A DNA stretch of 64,000 bases from Erythrobacteraceae bacterium CFH 75059 (GTDB lineage Bacteria > Pseudomonadota > Alphaproteobacteria > Sphingomonadales > Sphingomonadaceae). The notes beneath the pieces were generated by a model. The model saw only the letters and a program-made list of their open reading frames with translations. It was not told the DNA's origin and did not search any database. The position numbers were made by a program, and so were the translations under genes. The stretch's first letter is position 1, and each line of letters starts with the position of its first letter. The stretch covers positions 186,001 through 250,000 of the forward strand of contig SJSR01000002.1 in NCBI GenBank assembly GCA_004331795.1. The letters run 5' to 3'. This document shows positions 1 through 8,166 of this stretch, in pieces.

Positions 1-203
1 CCGCGGTAGCCGCGCTGATCAGGCGCGATGCAGCGGAACCTGTCGCTGAAGTGCCTGATCTGGTGCCGCCAGGTGCGGTGGCTTTCCGGAAAGCCGTGCA
101 GGAACAGCAAGGCAGGCGCGTCGCGCGGCCCCATGTCCACCGTGTCGAGAGCGATGCCGCCGCCCAGATCGACGCGGTGCTGCCGCAGCGGGTCCGGCGT
201 CAT
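1..203 (-). CDS. Alpha/beta hydrolase, N-terminal fragment
   Basis: This is the first 67 codons of a gene that runs off the left edge of the window. The readable part has the N-terminal alpha/beta-hydrolase layout: a beta strand ending in the oxyanion-hole motif LFLHGFPES, then WRHQI and, about 20 residues later, APDQRG. This pattern is usual in epoxide hydrolases and haloalkane dehalogenases. The nucleophile elbow is off the window, so the substrate cannot be named. The ATG at 203 overlaps the stop of the DUF1428 gene by four bases, implying co-translation. Confidence 0.75.
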   Translation of the reverse strand, partial: MTPDPLRQHRVDLGGGIALDTVDMGPRDAPALLFLHGFPESHRTWRHQIRHFSDRFRCIAPDQRGYR

Positions 204-553
204 GCGTGCCGCTCGACAAGCGGAGTGAAGCCGCCATGGACCATGCGGGCGCCGTCGAACGGCATGTCGCCGAACTCGGCCATGCGCGGATCGGCCATCA
301 CCTTCTCGTGCGCCGCGTCAGCCGTGGCCTTGTCCGGCCAGATCATCCACGCAAAGACGATCCGCTCGCCCTCGCGTGCATCGACCGCCCGGCGGAAATC
401 CGTCACCTCCCCGTCGCGGACATCCTCCTCCCAGCACTCGACATGCGAAAGGGCGCCGTGATCGCGGGCGATCGGCCAGAACCGCTCGGCCGTCGCCGCA
501 TACGCATCCTTGTTCCCGGCCGCGACGGGAACGATGAACCCTTGCACGTACAT
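200..553 (-). CDS. DUF1428 domain-containing protein
   Basis: A 117-residue protein starting MYVQGFIVPV, which matches the whole length of the DUF1428 family, small dimeric alpha/beta-barrel-like proteins of unknown function. The ACWEEDV-like segment (here VECWEEDV), the FAWMIWPDKA strand and the final MVHGGFTPL motif are characteristic. The ATG at 553 was chosen because it gives the standard family N-terminus. It lies just downstream of the pirin gene on the same strand and shares a four-base overlap with the hydrolase that follows, so the three may form one small operon. No catalytic role is known. Confidence 0.85.
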   Translation of the reverse strand: MYVQGFIVPVAAGNKDAYAATAERFWPIARDHGALSHVECWEEDVRDGEVTDFRRAVDAREGERIVFAWMIWPDKATADAAHEKVMADPRMAEFGDMPFDGARMVHGGFTPLVERHA

Positions 554-576
554 GCGCCCTCTCCTTGAACACCCTC

Positions 577-1473
577 TCAGGGGTAGCTGACCGTCGTCGG
601 CCGCTCCGGCAGGGGGATGTACTCCTCCGTGTCGCCGGGCACCAGCGGGAAGCGGCCCGCCAGCCAGTCGCGTTTCGCCTGTTCGATACGGTCGCGGCTG
701 GAGGACACGAAGTTCCACCAGACGTGGCGCGGGGTGCGGAACGCCTCTCCGCCCAGGAGCACGACGCGTGCGCCGGTCGCGCTTTCCAGCTTGAGCGCGA
801 GGCCGGGGCGGAGCACCGTCAGCTCGTAGAGGTTCAGCGGCACTCCGCCGATGGCTGCGTCTCCGGCGATCAGCATAACCGCGCGTTCGTCGGCGTCGGC
901 ATCGACCGGGATGGAGCTGCGCGCGCCGAGCACGATGTCGGCATAGATCGTGTCCGCATGGGTTGTCGTCGGTGCCCGCCGGCCCCACAGCGTGCCCATG
1001 ACCACCGTTGCGCGCGCGCCGCTGTCCTCGACGATCGGCAGTTCCGTCTGCGCCTCGAAAGCCGGGTCGAGCTCCTCGCGTTCGTCGGGCAGAGCCAGCC
1101 AGGTCTGCATCCCGTAGAGCCGCGGCCCCCGCGCCCGATCCTGGGACGGCGAGCGCTCGGAATGGACGATGCCTCGCCCGGCCGTCATCAGGTTCACCTG
1201 TCCGGGCCGGATCGTGGCGAAGCTGCCCACGCTGTCCCGGTGATCGATGGCGCCCTCGAACAGCCAGGTGACAGTGGCAAGATTGATGTGCGGGTGCGGC
1301 CGCACATCCATGCCCTCGCCGAGCGCCAGCTGCGCGGGGCCGAACTGGTCGACGAAGATGAACGGTCCCACCATGCTCCGCGCTTTCGAGGGCAGGGCGC
1401 GCCGCACCTCGAACTGGCCGAGATCGTGGGCCACCGGAGTGATGGTCTGTTCGACCGGATCATCGTTGATCAT
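577..1473 (-). CDS. Pirin family protein
   Basis: A 298-residue bicupin of the pirin family. The N-terminal cupin carries the metal-binding signature PHPHINLATVTW, followed by the GAIDHRDSVG turn and a GRGIVHSE segment that would supply the third histidine and the glutamate ligand. Bacterial pirins are metal-binding proteins, some with quercetin 2,3-dioxygenase activity or regulatory roles in pyruvate metabolism. The length is normal for the family. Its ATG overlaps the bolA stop by four bases, so the two are probably translationally coupled. The true substrate is unknown. Confidence 0.9.
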   Translation of the reverse strand: MINDDPVEQTITPVAHDLGQFEVRRALPSKARSMVGPFIFVDQFGPAQLALGEGMDVRPHPHINLATVTWLFEGAIDHRDSVGSFATIRPGQVNLMTAGRGIVHSERSPSQDRARGPRLYGMQTWLALPDEREELDPAFEAQTELPIVEDSGARATVVMGTLWGRRAPTTTHADTIYADIVLGARSSIPVDADADERAVMLIAGDAAIGGVPLNLYELTVLRPGLALKLESATGARVVLLGGEAFRTPRHVWWNFVSSSRDRIEQAKRDWLAGRFPLVPGDTEEYIPLPERPTTVSYP

Positions 1474-1760
1474 GCGCCCTCTCCCGGAGCGGCGGCGCGG
1501 ATGGCCACGGCGTGCACGCGGTTCCCGGGAATGTCGCCCAGTGCCCGGATCACAAGCCGCTGCCGCTCCAGCCGGGTTCGGCCGGCGAAGGCCGGCGCCT
1601 CGATAAGGATGCTGAAATGCGAGGCGCCGCTGCCATCGTCACCGGCATGACCGCGGTGACGGGCGCTGTCGTTGATCACTTCCAGTCGCGTCGGCGCGAA
1701 CGCCTGCGTCAGCAGGGTCGTGATCTCCTCGTCGACGCTCATGGTGTGCGGATGTGTCAT
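1470..1760 (-). CDS. bolA: BolA family protein
   Basis: A 96-residue BolA-type protein with the family pattern of an N-terminal helix, a loop, and the C-terminal helix-turn segment RLVIRALGDIPGNRVHAVAI. BolA proteins pair with monothiol glutaredoxins and help in iron-sulfur cluster trafficking and morphology or stress responses. The exposed HFSILIEAPAFAGRTRLERQR strand-helix is typical. The start at 1760 (MTHPHT) is used here; an internal ATG at 1742 (MSVDEE) would give a shorter form. It diverges from a J-domain gene across 54 bases, a pairing common in sphingomonads, where bolA, this J-protein and cobS cluster. Confidence 0.88.
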   Translation of the reverse strand: MTHPHTMSVDEEITTLLTQAFAPTRLEVINDSARHRGHAGDDGSGASHFSILIEAPAFAGRTRLERQRLVIRALGDIPGNRVHAVAIRAAAPGEGA

Positions 1761-1814
1761 CGGCGCAGGCCTCTCTTGGTTTTGTGACGGTCGCCCCCCA
1801 CACTGGAAAGCTTC

Positions 1815-2411
1815 ATGACGCGCGACAAGTTCCATGGACGCCACGAGAGGAAGGGCAGGGTGTGCGAAGATCCGGGCTGCGATCAGCCCGGCGAATTTCG
1901 GGCGCCATCCGCCCGCGGCAGCAGCTCCGACGGGCCGGGCGCCTATCACTGGTACTGCCTCGACCATGTACGCGCCTTCAATCAGCGCTACGACTGGTTC
2001 GCGGGGATGAGCGCCGAGGAGATCATGGCGGCGCAGTCGCCCGTTTACGGCTGGCGGACGGAGAGCATCGGCTCGCCGGCGGCGGCGATGGCCGGAGACA
2101 TGCCGCGCTGGGCCGATTTCCGCGATCCGCTTGACGCGATCGAGGCGCGGGCGCGCGGGATGCGGATGCGCGCGGCCGGCATGGCGGCTGCCGGCACAGG
2201 CGGCCGCTTCACCCCGGACGAGGTCAGCGCCTTGGCGACGCTCGGTCTGAATGCGGAGACCGACCTGCCCGCCCTGCGCCGCCGTTACTCCGAACTCGTC
2301 CGCCGCTACCATCCAGACCGCAACGGCGGAGACCGCCGGCACGAGGACCGCCTGCGCCGCGTTCTGGACGCCTATCAGCTGCTGCGCGCCAGCACCGCGT
2401 TTGCTTCATGA
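1815..2411 (+). CDS. J-domain (DnaJ-like) protein
   Basis: A 198-residue protein with a J-domain at its C-terminus rather than at the N-terminus: residues about 135-195 hold the LRRRYSELVRRYHPDRNGG signature with the HPD tripeptide that stimulates Hsp70 ATPase. The N-terminal part has a two-Cys element CEDPGC and a WYCLDHV motif that could bind zinc. There is no G/F region or canonical DnaJ zinc finger, so this is a class C J-protein, possibly a specialised partner of DnaK in protein or Fe-S cluster handling. It diverges from bolA, and its last six bases overlap the convergent MpaB-family gene. Confidence 0.85.
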   Translation: MTRDKFHGRHERKGRVCEDPGCDQPGEFRAPSARGSSSDGPGAYHWYCLDHVRAFNQRYDWFAGMSAEEIMAAQSPVYGWRTESIGSPAAAMAGDMPRWADFRDPLDAIEARARGMRMRAAGMAAAGTGGRFTPDEVSALATLGLNAETDLPALRRRYSELVRRYHPDRNGGDRRHEDRLRRVLDAYQLLRASTAFAS

Positions 2412-3299
2412 GCCGGCGCTGTCCGGCGTGTCAGGGTGGGGACGCCGGAAGGCCCAGCGCAGGGTGCTTCCGGCGGCGCGCGTGCCGGCACGCGCCGCCA
2501 CGGCCAGCGGACCGGGATGGGGCAGGTTGAGCATGGCGCGGGCGAACGGCGGCAGCATCGCAACCGCTTCGGCCGCGATCATCTTCTGCAGCGCGGCGGG
2601 CGCGCCGGCGGGACGTTCGGCCAGCACGATCCGCGCCACGTCGCGCGCTTCGGCCGATGTGCGCAGGTCGCCGCGAAACGCCTTCATCAACCGCTCCGCC
2701 TCGGCGCGCGAATGCGGGATCGGATCGGCACCGAGCTTGCGGGCGATGACTGCGAACTGGCGGTAGTATGCGTCCTGCTGCGAGGCTGGAAAATCCGGGC
2801 GGGTGAGCCGGGTGTAGGCGGCAAGGAAGCTGTGCGCGCCGGCAAGATGCACCCAGGCGAGCACGCGCGGCTCGCGGGCCGAATAGGGCGTCCCGTCCGG
2901 CAGATTGCCGCTCACCCGTTCGTGGATGCGGTTCACCGCCGCAATCGCCGCTTCGGCCTGCGCCCGCTCGCCATAGGTGGTCAGCGCGATGAAGCGGGCC
3001 GTGCGCCGCAGCCGCCCGTGCATGTCCACGCGGAAGTCCGAGTGGTCCAGCACCCCCTGCAGGGCATGGGGGTGGAGCATCTGCAGCAGCAGGCTCCTGA
3101 GGCCCCCGACCATCATGCTCACCACATCGGCATGGACGAGCCGGATGGGCGAGTCGCGCTCGAACAGGGCGTCGTCGGAGGGCAGCACGGGCGCCTCTCC
3201 CGCCGCGCTGTCGTTGAAGATGGACCGCACCCGTGCCACGAGCTTCGCCCGGACCGCGTCGGCCACGGGCTCGAAAGGCTGCGGACGGGCAGGTCGCAT
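2406..3299 (-). CDS. MpaB family oxygenase (DUF2236)
   Basis: A 297-residue mostly helical protein of the oxygenase MpaB/DUF2236 family. Signatures include LLLQMLHPHALQGVLDHSDF, with histidines that in characterised relatives coordinate heme b, and WVHLAGAHSFLAAYTR further on. Fungal MpaB cleaves a polyprenyl side chain, and the related latex-clearing protein Lcp cleaves rubber; bacterial members are mostly uncharacterised. The ATG at 3299 is preferred over the in-frame GTG just before it. It sits inside the bolA/J-protein/cobS cluster but is on the opposite strand, with its own upstream region of about 120 bases facing cobS. Confidence 0.82.
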   Translation of the reverse strand: MRPARPQPFEPVADAVRAKLVARVRSIFNDSAAGEAPVLPSDDALFERDSPIRLVHADVVSMMVGGLRSLLLQMLHPHALQGVLDHSDFRVDMHGRLRRTARFIALTTYGERAQAEAAIAAVNRIHERVSGNLPDGTPYSAREPRVLAWVHLAGAHSFLAAYTRLTRPDFPASQQDAYYRQFAVIARKLGADPIPHSRAEAERLMKAFRGDLRTSAEARDVARIVLAERPAGAPAALQKMIAAEAVAMLPPFARAMLNLPHPGPLAVAARAGTRAAGSTLRWAFRRPHPDTPDSAGS

Positions 3300-3422
3300 C
3301 ACCGAAAGCTAGGGTGGCGCGTCGGCGAATGCGAGGCGCAAGACGCTGAAAACGGCATGTTGCTCCGCTGACAGGGCAAGTGCGCTTGCGCCCTTACGCC
3401 GCCTTGTCTACCGCCACCGGCC

Positions 3423-4430
3423 ATGACGCTTCACGCAACGGCGCACGCTCCGGCCGCTCCCGGCGGCAACCCGGCCGACACGATGCCCAGCGAACCCGAC
3501 CGCATGGTGGATGTCCGCGAAACTTTCGGCATCGACATCGACTGGCAGGTGCCGGCCTTCAGCCAGCGCGACGAGCGGGTGCCCGCCACCGACGACACCT
3601 ACGTGTTCGACCCGGACACCACCCTCGCGATCCTTGCCGGCTTCGCTCACAACCGGCGTGTAATGGTGCAGGGCTATCACGGGACCGGCAAGTCCACCCA
3701 CATCGAGCAGGTCGCCGCCCGCCTGAACTGGCCGTGCATCCGCATCAATCTCGACGCGCACATCAGCCGCATTGACCTCGTCGGCCGCGACGCCATCGTT
3801 CTGCGCGAAGGGTTGCAGGTGACCGAGTTCCGCGAAGGCCTGCTGCCATGGGCGCTTCAACGGCCGGTCGCGCTGGTGTTCGACGAGTACGACGCCGGTC
3901 GGCCCGACGTCATGTTCGTGATCCAGCGTGTGCTGGAGCAGCAGGGCAAGCTGACCCTGCTCGATCAGAACCGGGTCATCAGCCCGCATCCGTATTTCCG
4001 GCTGTTCGCGACCGCCAACACGGTCGGCCTCGGCGACACGAGCGGCCTGTACCATGGCACCAACGCCATCAATCAGGGACAGATGGACCGCTGGAGCATC
4101 GTCGTCGGGCTGAACTACCTGCCCGCCGAAACGGAACAGGCCATCGTCACCGCCAAGTCGCCGGCGACCGATCCCGCGGTGGTCGCGTCCATGGTCAAGG
4201 TGGCCGAGCTGACGCGGCAAGGCTTCATGAATGGCGACATCTCCACCGTGATGAGCCCGCGCACCGTGATCGCGTGGGCGGAGAATTACGCGATTTTCAA
4301 CGATGTGGGCTTCGCCTTCCGCCTGTCGTTCCTGAACAAGTGCGACGAGGAGGAGCGGGCCATCGTCGCCGAGTACTTCCAGAGGGTGTTCAACACCGAT
4401 CTGCCCGAGAGCATCGCCAGCGCGGCCTGA
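3423..4430 (+). CDS. cobS: Cobaltochelatase CobS-type AAA ATPase
   Basis: A 335-residue AAA+ ATPase matching CobS over its full length. Walker A is GYHGTGKST (residues 84-92) and Walker B LVFDEYD (151-157); a sensor-1 region FATANTVG follows. CobS with CobT forms the MoxR-like motor that drives CobN in aerobic cobalt insertion during B12 synthesis. Here neither cobT nor cobN is adjacent: the next gene is a penicillin-binding protein. In sphingomonads cobS/cobT pairs often exist apart from B12 genes, so a non-cobalt chaperone role is possible. The start gives a normal family N-terminus. Confidence 0.9.
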   Translation: MTLHATAHAPAAPGGNPADTMPSEPDRMVDVRETFGIDIDWQVPAFSQRDERVPATDDTYVFDPDTTLAILAGFAHNRRVMVQGYHGTGKSTHIEQVAARLNWPCIRINLDAHISRIDLVGRDAIVLREGLQVTEFREGLLPWALQRPVALVFDEYDAGRPDVMFVIQRVLEQQGKLTLLDQNRVISPHPYFRLFATANTVGLGDTSGLYHGTNAINQGQMDRWSIVVGLNYLPAETEQAIVTAKSPATDPAVVASMVKVAELTRQGFMNGDISTVMSPRTVIAWAENYAIFNDVGFAFRLSFLNKCDEEERAIVAEYFQRVFNTDLPESIASAA

Positions 4431-4478
4431 GCGAGCGGCGGGTCGGTTCCCGTTCAGGATGGACCGGCTATGCAGGTG

Positions 4479-4498
4479 TGTATTGTTCGTGCAATACA
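4479..4498. promoter_or_regulatory. AT-rich palindrome upstream of penicillin-binding protein gene
   Basis: A perfect inverted repeat, TGTATTG, six-base spacer TTCGTG, then CAATACA, ending seven bases before the ATG of the penicillin-binding protein gene. It is strikingly AT-rich for this GC-rich genome. It could be an operator for a GntR- or LacI-type repressor, or an mRNA hairpin just 5' of the ribosome binding site. No T-run follows, so it is not a standard terminator for cobS. Confidence 0.5.
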
Positions 4499-4505
4499 GT
4501 AGGTC

Positions 4506-6722
4506 ATGACCTCAGCGAAGATGCGCGCGCCCTTCTCCTCGCTCCCACGCCGCCGCGACACCGGTCACGAAGAGGCCGGCGGCTACTACACCTTGGCGGA
4601 GCCGTGGGCCGCAACATGGGACGATGCGTCCCTCGAAGACGAGCCGTCCCAGGGCTCGCCCTCCCACGACCGACCTGATGCCGGGCGTCTGCGCTGGGTT
4701 GTCCGTGGTCTTGCCGGCGCGCTGCTGCTCCTGTTCGTGGCCATCGGCTACCTGTTCTTCACCGCGCCGCTCAGCAAGTCACTGGAACCGCTGGCACCGC
4801 CGCAGATCACCCTTCTCGCCGCGGATGGCACGCCCATCGCGCGCAAGGGGGCGTATGTCGACGATCCGGTCCGCATCGACGCTCTGCCGCCGCACGTCGT
4901 CAACGCCTTCCTCGCCATCGAGGACCGGCGCTTCTACACGCACTGGGGCATCGATCCGCGCGGCATGGCCCGCGCCGCCTGGACAGGGGTGGGGGGCGGA
5001 TCGACGATCACCCAGCAGCTCGCCAAGTTCACCTTCCTCACGCCCGAACAGACGCTGACCCGCAAGGCGCGTGAGGTGATGATCGCCTTCTGGCTCGAAG
5101 CGTGGCTGTCCAAGGACGAGATCCTCGAGCGCTACCTCTCGAACGCCTATTTCGGGGATAACACCTACGGCCTGCGTGCCGCATCGCTGCACTTCTTTCA
5201 TCGTCAGCCCGAACGCCTGACACCGGCGCAGGCGGCGATGCTGGCGGGATTGCTGCAGGCGCCGTCCGCGTACAATCCGGTCAAGCACTACGCCCGCGCC
5301 GAACGGCGGATGCGGCTCGTCGTCGGCGCGATGGAGGACGCGGGGTACATATCGGCCGACGAGGCGCGCAGCATGAAGGCGCCGCGCCTCGACGTGCGAC
5401 GGCGCGACGAGCTGCCAGCGGGCACGTATTTCGCCGACTGGGTGATGCCGCAGGCGCAGCAGGTGATCGAGCGCGGCTACGAGACGCAGGAAGTCGTCAC
5501 CACGCTCGACTCGCGCCTGCAGCGCCTTGCCGAGCGGGTGGTGCGGCAGGCGCCGGCCGGATCGGCGCAGATGGCGTTGGTGGCGATGCGTCCCAGCGGC
5601 GAGGTCGTGGCGCTGGTCGGCGGGCGCAATTACGCGCGGTCGGCGTTCAACCGGGCCACGCAGGCGCGCCGCCAGCCCGGATCCACCTTCAAGCTGTTCG
5701 TCTATCTCACGGCGGTCAGGCAAGGCATGGATCTCGACGACACGATCGACGGTTCACGCTTCACCACCGGCACCTACCGGCCGCAGAACTTCAATGGCGG
5801 CTACCGCTCCGAAATGACCCTGCGCGAGGCGTTCGCGGAGTCCAGCAATGTCGCCGCCGTCCGCCTCATCCAGCAGGTCGGCACCGGCGCGGTGATCGAT
5901 ACGGCCCGGGCCCTGGGCGTCACCGCTCCGCTCGACCCGGGCGATCCGACCATGGCGCTGGGAACGGCCGAGATGAGCCTGATGGAACTGACCGCTGCCT
6001 ACGCGGCGGTTGCAGCGGGCGCGTACCCCGTGAAGCCGCACGGTCTTCCGCAGGCGGAGCGCGGCTGGATCAGCCGCATGACCGACGGGCCGAGCCACTT
6101 CTCGCGCGGGACGCAGCAGAAGATGCAGGAATTGCTGCGCAGTGCGGTGGATGACGGCACCGGCCGTGCGGCGCGGCTGGCCATCGCCGCCTACGGCAAG
6201 ACCGGCACGACGCAGGATCATCGCGATGCCCTGTTTGTCGGCTACGCAGGCGATCTGGTCGTCGGTGTCTGGGTCGGCAACGACGACAATTCGCCCCTGC
6301 AGGGCGTGTCGGGCGGCGGCCTGCCCGCGCGCGTCTGGCGCGAGTTCATGGGTGGCGCGCTTGGCGTGGGCGCTGCTCCGGTGGTGCAGCCGCTGCCCCG
6401 AGCGGCCGAGGAAGAGGTGTTGCCGGATGTGCCGCTTGATGCGGGTGAACTGCCGCTGCTGCCGCCGGTGCAGGTGCCCGGCTCTGACGTCCGGGTCCGG
6501 GTGCGCGAAGGGGATGCGGTCGTCTCCACCGACATCGGCGGAGAGCCCCTCGAGGTGTCGATCGGGCGTGACGGCGTTCGGTTCGACGGGCGCGGACCGG
6601 CCGAGATGCGTCGCCGTGCAGCGGAACTTCGCCGCGAGGCGCGCGAGCAGGCCCGGCAGATCGAGGAACGCGGGCGCCGGGCAGGCGAACGGGCCTTCGA
6701 GGAGGCGTTCCCGCCGCGCTGA
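4506..6722 (+). CDS. Class A penicillin-binding protein (PBP1A family)
   Basis: A 738-residue bifunctional peptidoglycan synthase. A cytoplasmic tail of about 65 residues precedes one membrane helix (66-88). The glycosyltransferase-51 domain shows EDRRFYTHWGID (139-150, with the catalytic Glu) and GGSTITQQ (164-171). The transpeptidase domain has the three active-site motifs: STFK (393-396), SSN (446-448) and KTGTT (565-569). It polymerises lipid II and crosslinks stem peptides in the periplasm. The final 60 residues are charged, Arg/Glu-rich and probably coiled. It follows cobS by 75 bases and has a palindrome immediately upstream. Confidence 0.95.
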   Translation: MTSAKMRAPFSSLPRRRDTGHEEAGGYYTLAEPWAATWDDASLEDEPSQGSPSHDRPDAGRLRWVVRGLAGALLLLFVAIGYLFFTAPLSKSLEPLAPPQITLLAADGTPIARKGAYVDDPVRIDALPPHVVNAFLAIEDRRFYTHWGIDPRGMARAAWTGVGGGSTITQQLAKFTFLTPEQTLTRKAREVMIAFWLEAWLSKDEILERYLSNAYFGDNTYGLRAASLHFFHRQPERLTPAQAAMLAGLLQAPSAYNPVKHYARAERRMRLVVGAMEDAGYISADEARSMKAPRLDVRRRDELPAGTYFADWVMPQAQQVIERGYETQEVVTTLDSRLQRLAERVVRQAPAGSAQMALVAMRPSGEVVALVGGRNYARSAFNRATQARRQPGSTFKLFVYLTAVRQGMDLDDTIDGSRFTTGTYRPQNFNGGYRSEMTLREAFAESSNVAAVRLIQQVGTGAVIDTARALGVTAPLDPGDPTMALGTAEMSLMELTAAYAAVAAGAYPVKPHGLPQAERGWISRMTDGPSHFSRGTQQKMQELLRSAVDDGTGRAARLAIAAYGKTGTTQDHRDALFVGYAGDLVVGVWVGNDDNSPLQGVSGGGLPARVWREFMGGALGVGAAPVVQPLPRAAEEEVLPDVPLDAGELPLLPPVQVPGSDVRVRVREGDAVVSTDIGGEPLEVSIGRDGVRFDGRGPAEMRRRAAELRREAREQARQIEERGRRAGERAFEEAFPPR

Positions 6723-6751
6723 GGACGCCCCGCCACGCGAACGTGCCTGCG

Positions 6752-7171
6752 TCAATCGCTCCCAAGCGGCGGCCGGGCGGGCGCGACCATGATGTTCATC
6801 ACGGCCGTCGCGATCGGCTTAGCGCGATCCGCCTGCCACGCTTCGACGGCCACGTTCGCCACGCGCCGGCCGAGGCGCACGATGCGTCCTTGCGCATAAG
6901 TTGGATGCGGTCTGCCCGCGCTGAGGAACTGCACGGTGACGTTGATCGGCTTCAGCCGCCGTTCGATCTCCTGCTCCGCCAAGGTGATCTGCACAGCAGC
7001 ATAGCCGGCCGTCTCCAGCAGCCCGCCGATCGCACCGCCATGCAGCACGCCCGGCCGCCCCTCGACTGACGAGGCGAACGGCAGCACGAGAGCGATGCCG
7101 CCGTCCATTCCGGCCACCTCGATGCCGAGCGCCCGCGCGTAGGGGGTCAGGACGTCAGGTTGCACGCTCAT
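6752..7171 (-). CDS. PaaI family thioesterase (hotdog fold)
   Basis: A 139-residue hotdog-fold thioesterase. The segment VLHGGAIGGLLETAGYAA is the conserved PaaI helix-capping motif in which HGG positions the thioester and a downstream acidic residue (Glu in LLETA) acts as base. Such enzymes hydrolyse acyl- or aryl-CoA thioesters in the cytoplasm. It overlaps the stop of another hotdog protein upstream by four bases, so the two probably form a heteromeric or tandem pair. The substrate cannot be read from sequence. It is convergent with the penicillin-binding protein gene. Confidence 0.87.
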   Translation of the reverse strand: MSVQPDVLTPYARALGIEVAGMDGGIALVLPFASSVEGRPGVLHGGAIGGLLETAGYAAVQITLAEQEIERRLKPINVTVQFLSAGRPHPTYAQGRIVRLGRRVANVAVEAWQADRAKPIATAVMNIMVAPARPPLGSD

Positions 7172-7620
7172 GCCACGGCAGGCCGGTCGATGCGCATGAA
7201 GCAGCCGCTGAAGCGGGCCACGGGATCGCTGCTGTCCCCGTCGTGGGCGGTGCCGGTGACGAACGCCGAGGAACGGGTGAGCGTGTAGCACCGCGCCCGC
7301 GCGTGGACGGCGTGGCGGGGGCGGGCAGCGCGCTGATAATCGACGCGCAGGTCGAGTGTGGCGATCGGGACGAACCGCGCCATGGCGTTCCAGATCGCCA
7401 TGCCGCTCGCCATGTCGCACAGGCTGACGATCGGGCCGGTGGCGAGAAGCTCCCGCTCGCTGTCGCCAAGCAGGTCATCGCGCCAGGGCAGAACCAGCTC
7501 GGTCCAGTCATCCCCGTGGCTGTGATACTCAAGCCCCAGCCAGCCGACATGACCCAGGCGCAGCAGCAGGGGCGCCGCCTGGGCGGGGTCGAAGGTGGAT
7601 CCGTGCGCGGGTCGGTTCAT
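7168..7620 (-). CDS. Thioesterase family protein (hotdog fold)
   Basis: A 150-residue hotdog-fold protein resembling PaaI-type thioesterases, with the equivalent helix in SLCDMASGMAIWNAMARF and the strand ATLDLRVDYQRAA typical of this subgroup. The usual HGG loop is replaced by ATGPIVSL, so activity differs from, or depends on, the adjacent partner. The ATG at 7620 is chosen; an in-frame TTG at 7656 would add 12 residues but has a purine-rich stretch too close to serve as its ribosome binding site. It is coupled by ATGA to the second thioesterase gene downstream. Confidence 0.78.
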   Translation of the reverse strand: MNRPAHGSTFDPAQAAPLLLRLGHVGWLGLEYHSHGDDWTELVLPWRDDLLGDSERELLATGPIVSLCDMASGMAIWNAMARFVPIATLDLRVDYQRAARPRHAVHARARCYTLTRSSAFVTGTAHDGDSSDPVARFSGCFMRIDRPAVA

Positions 7621-7680
7621 GCGCGCGCGCTTGGCAACCCGCAGCGGTTTGCGCAACCCTTCCCGCAGGCGTGGAGTCGG

Positions 7681-8166
7681 TCAGATCGAGGCCTGTCCCG
7701 TGCGGGTCAGGCGGTCGAGGGCCGCCTGGAGGATGACCGCGGCTGCATGAGCGTCGACCATCCCGGCGCGGCGTGAGCGACTGAAATCCTGCTCCACGAG
7801 ACTGCGCGTGGCCGCAACGGTGGACCAGCGCTCGTCCCACAGCAGGACGGGCAGGCCGAGCCGCTCCGCCAGGTTGCGACAGAAGGCCCGGGCGCTCTGC
7901 GCCCGTGGCCCCTCGCTGCCATCCATGTTGCGCGGCAGGCCGCACACGACGCCCTTGACCGACCGTTCCGCCGCGATCGTGGCCAGCACCTGCGCATCGG
8001 CGCCGAACTTCCCGCGCCTGTGGCTGAGGTGCGGCGTGGCGAAGCGCCAGCCCGCATCGCACAGCGCCACGCCCAGGGTGCGTGTGCCGGGATCCAGCCC
8101 CATCAGCGCGCCGCCGTCCGGAAGATGGCGGGCGAACTGCTCCGCCTCCTCCGTGACCATCGTCAT
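7681..8166 (-). CDS. ruvX: Holliday junction resolvase RuvX / pre-16S rRNA nuclease YqgF
   Basis: A 161-residue YqgF/RuvX nuclease with an RNase H-like fold. The first catalytic aspartate is in MGLDPGTRTLGVAL (Asp25), the central Glu in WDERWSTV, and the last Asp in MVDAHAAAVILQ. In E. coli YqgF matures the 5' end of 16S rRNA, and a role at recombination intermediates has been proposed. The ATG at 8166 overlaps the stop of the DUF3089 gene by four bases; an internal ATG at 8160 is a less coupled alternative. It lies upstream of the thioesterase pair, possibly in the same transcript. Confidence 0.92.
   Translation of the reverse strand: MTMVTEEAEQFARHLPDGGALMGLDPGTRTLGVALCDAGWRFATPHLSHRRGKFGADAQVLATIAAERSVKGVVCGLPRNMDGSEGPRAQSARAFCRNLAERLGLPVLLWDERWSTVAATRSLVEQDFSRSRRAGMVDAHAAAVILQAALDRLTRTGQASI

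Noticed and set aside
4431-4505. Possible terminator after cobS
   Set aside because: The only hairpin is the AT-rich palindrome with no T-run; better read as an operator or leader element.
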